Shown here: positions 51,801 through 52,349 of the stretch, in pieces | How the letters are laid out: each line of letters opens with the position of its first letter | Position numbering within the stretch: the first letter of the stretch is position 1 | The notes under the pieces: generated by a model | Databases searched by the model: none | Told to the model about the DNA's origin: nothing | What the model saw: the letters and a program-made list of their open reading frames with translations, nothing else | NCBI GenBank assembly: GCA_963794385.1 | Contig: CAWCDT010000021.1 | Coordinates: 1-52,349, forward strand | DNA length: 52,349 nt | Origin: Gaiellasilicea sp963794385 | Lineage (GTDB): Bacteria; Actinomycetota; Thermoleophilia; Gaiellales; Gaiellaceae | Direction: 5' to 3' | Translations under genes and position numbers: made by a program

Positions 51801-52349
51801 CGAAGGTGTGGTCCGGTCCCGGGCTCGGGTCGGGCGGCGCCACCGTGATCGTGGGCTCGAGCGGCGGCGCGATCACACGCCACTCGTGCCGCGCCGGCTC
51901 GGGCTCCACGTTGCCGAACTGGTCGATGCCGCGGACCTGGAAGACGTGCAGGCCAGGCTCGATCTGCTCGATCAGGTACGGCGTCTCGCAGCCCTCGAAC
52001 GGCTCGGCGTCGAGCGAGCACTCGTACTCCACCGCACCGAGCGCGGAGAACTCGAAGATCGGGTTCACGTTCGTCGACGGGTTCGTCGGCGCCCTGTGAA
52101 TCGTCGTATCGGGTGCCGGCGCCGGCGGCTCGTACGTCCACGCGTAGGTCGCCGGCGTCGGGTCGGTGTTCAGCGCCAGGTCGACTGCGCGGACCAGGAA
52201 GGTGTAGTCGCCGGGCTCGAGCTCGACGTACTGGGCCGGGTTGAAGCACTCCTCCCAGACCGGGCTCGCCGTTGGGCTCCTCCTCGATGGCGCACTCGAA
52301 GTAGATGACCTCCTCGTTCGCGGCGATCTCGAAGGTCGCCCAGTTGTCG
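42817..52349 (-). CDS. giant Ig-like repeat surface protein with DNRLRE modules (partial, many frame breaks)
   Basis: At least 3,100 residues; the start lies beyond 52349. About 29 units of 85-93 residues repeat the pattern PDTTI..GP, TSATFTFSS, ATFECSLDG, C.SP..Y.GL..G.HTF, VRATD.AGN.DPTPA, W.WTV. The Cys in FECSLD and C.SP probably pair. A different insert (48330-48780; VTFAGVGTAGNTTAAVVPGG and VCGETDTLSPFA) interrupts the array. Three DNRLRE-type modules (about 44680-45165, 44140-44650, 42817-43320), each with ANADAW or VADSWV, TWDNQPATVG and FLIRD, lie near the C-terminus, the last ending LVIDFD. No sorting signal is seen at the C-terminus. The reading frame changes about every 200-300 bp, so this is a reconstruction. 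It is probably a secreted or wall-associated adhesin. Confidence 0.8.
43440..52330 (-). repeat. tandem array of about 29 Ig-like coding repeats
   Basis: Units are marked by the plus-strand signature GAGCGAGCACTCGAA or variants (reverse of FECSLD) at about 52285, 52013, 51761, 51484, 51209, 50948, 50690, 50440, 50190, 49927, 49660, 49372, 49090, 48824, 48165, 47915, 47660, 47410, 47150, 46885, 46624, 46360, 46100, 45850, 45595, 45320, 44005, 43720 and 43465. The spacing is mostly 250-285 bp. Larger gaps at 48.2-48.8 and 44.0-45.3 kb hold the insert and two DNRLRE modules. Confidence 0.85.

Noticed and set aside
43440..52330. Regularly spaced GAGCGAGCACTCGAA signatures as a CRISPR or noncoding satellite
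   Set aside because: The spacing is 250-285 bp and the intervals translate into Ig-like domains with conserved motifs.
42817..52349. Programmed frameshifting in the giant surface gene
   Set aside because: Breaks occur at many unrelated sites without a common slippery motif or downstream structure; indel errors are simpler.

Overview
The window is 52,349 bp of very GC-rich DNA with densely packed genes, many joined by ATGA, GTGA or TGATG start/stop overlaps. GTG starts are frequent. The 11-bp GTTCACC-type PHO boxes are of the kind known from Streptomyces. DUF1206, PASTA, MoxR/DUF58 and large Ig-like surface proteins fit a deep-branching actinobacterium, perhaps Thermoleophilia. That placement is inference: there is no rRNA or marker gene here. 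No tRNA, rRNA, CRISPR array or intact insertion sequence was recognised.

Layout. 0.1-3.2 kb: a frame-broken glycerophosphodiesterase, a RibD_C-type reductase, an orphan half-AAA protein, a formyltransferase and a small Arg-rich ORF behind two tandem palindromes. 3.3-6.6 kb: a secreted RTX-repeat protein, a 169-bp foldback element, and a three-gene operon (membrane-anchored protein, OmpR-type regulator, histidine kinase). 6.7-11.1 kb: MFS exporter with MarR regulator, haloalkane dehalogenase, and tandem PASTA proteins. 11.1-25.0 kb is a phosphate island. It holds PhoP/PhoR, pstS-pstC-pstA-pstB-phoU, an arsenic cassette (arsR, arsM, LMW-PTP arsenate reductase), a second pstS, CYTH-CHAD, Nudix, ppx and ppk. 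Five PHO-box-like arrays are spread through it. 25-28 kb: Rieske oxygenase, DUF389 and DUF1206 membrane proteins. 28-33.2 kb: a six-gene MoxR/DUF58/vWA operon with Bat-like architecture, followed by a 575-aa secreted protein of unknown function. 35-42.7 kb: Tag glycosylase, a GGDEF protein, two secreted low-complexity or repeat proteins, a methyltransferase, a cellulose-synthase-like glycosyltransferase flanked by two copies of a dispersed repeat, and a lipoprotein. 42.8-52.3 kb: one enormous surface protein running off the window, with about 29 Ig-like repeats and three DNRLRE-type modules.

How the genes fit together. PhoP/PhoR probably senses phosphate limitation and activates pst uptake, polyphosphate turnover (ppk) and, unusually, the arsenate-handling genes plus a second phosphate-binding protein. 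This makes sense because phosphate-starvation uptake also brings in arsenate. Much of the rest concerns the envelope: PASTA proteins, the Bat-like operon, the glycosyltransferase, the RTX and beta-helix-like secreted proteins, and the giant Ig-like protein.

Caution. Single-base frame breaks are frequent, very dense at both ends of the window (0.1-1.25 kb and 42.8-52.3 kb) and sparse in between. Most look like indel errors in a draft assembly rather than true pseudogenes, so the frames given for those genes are reconstructions.
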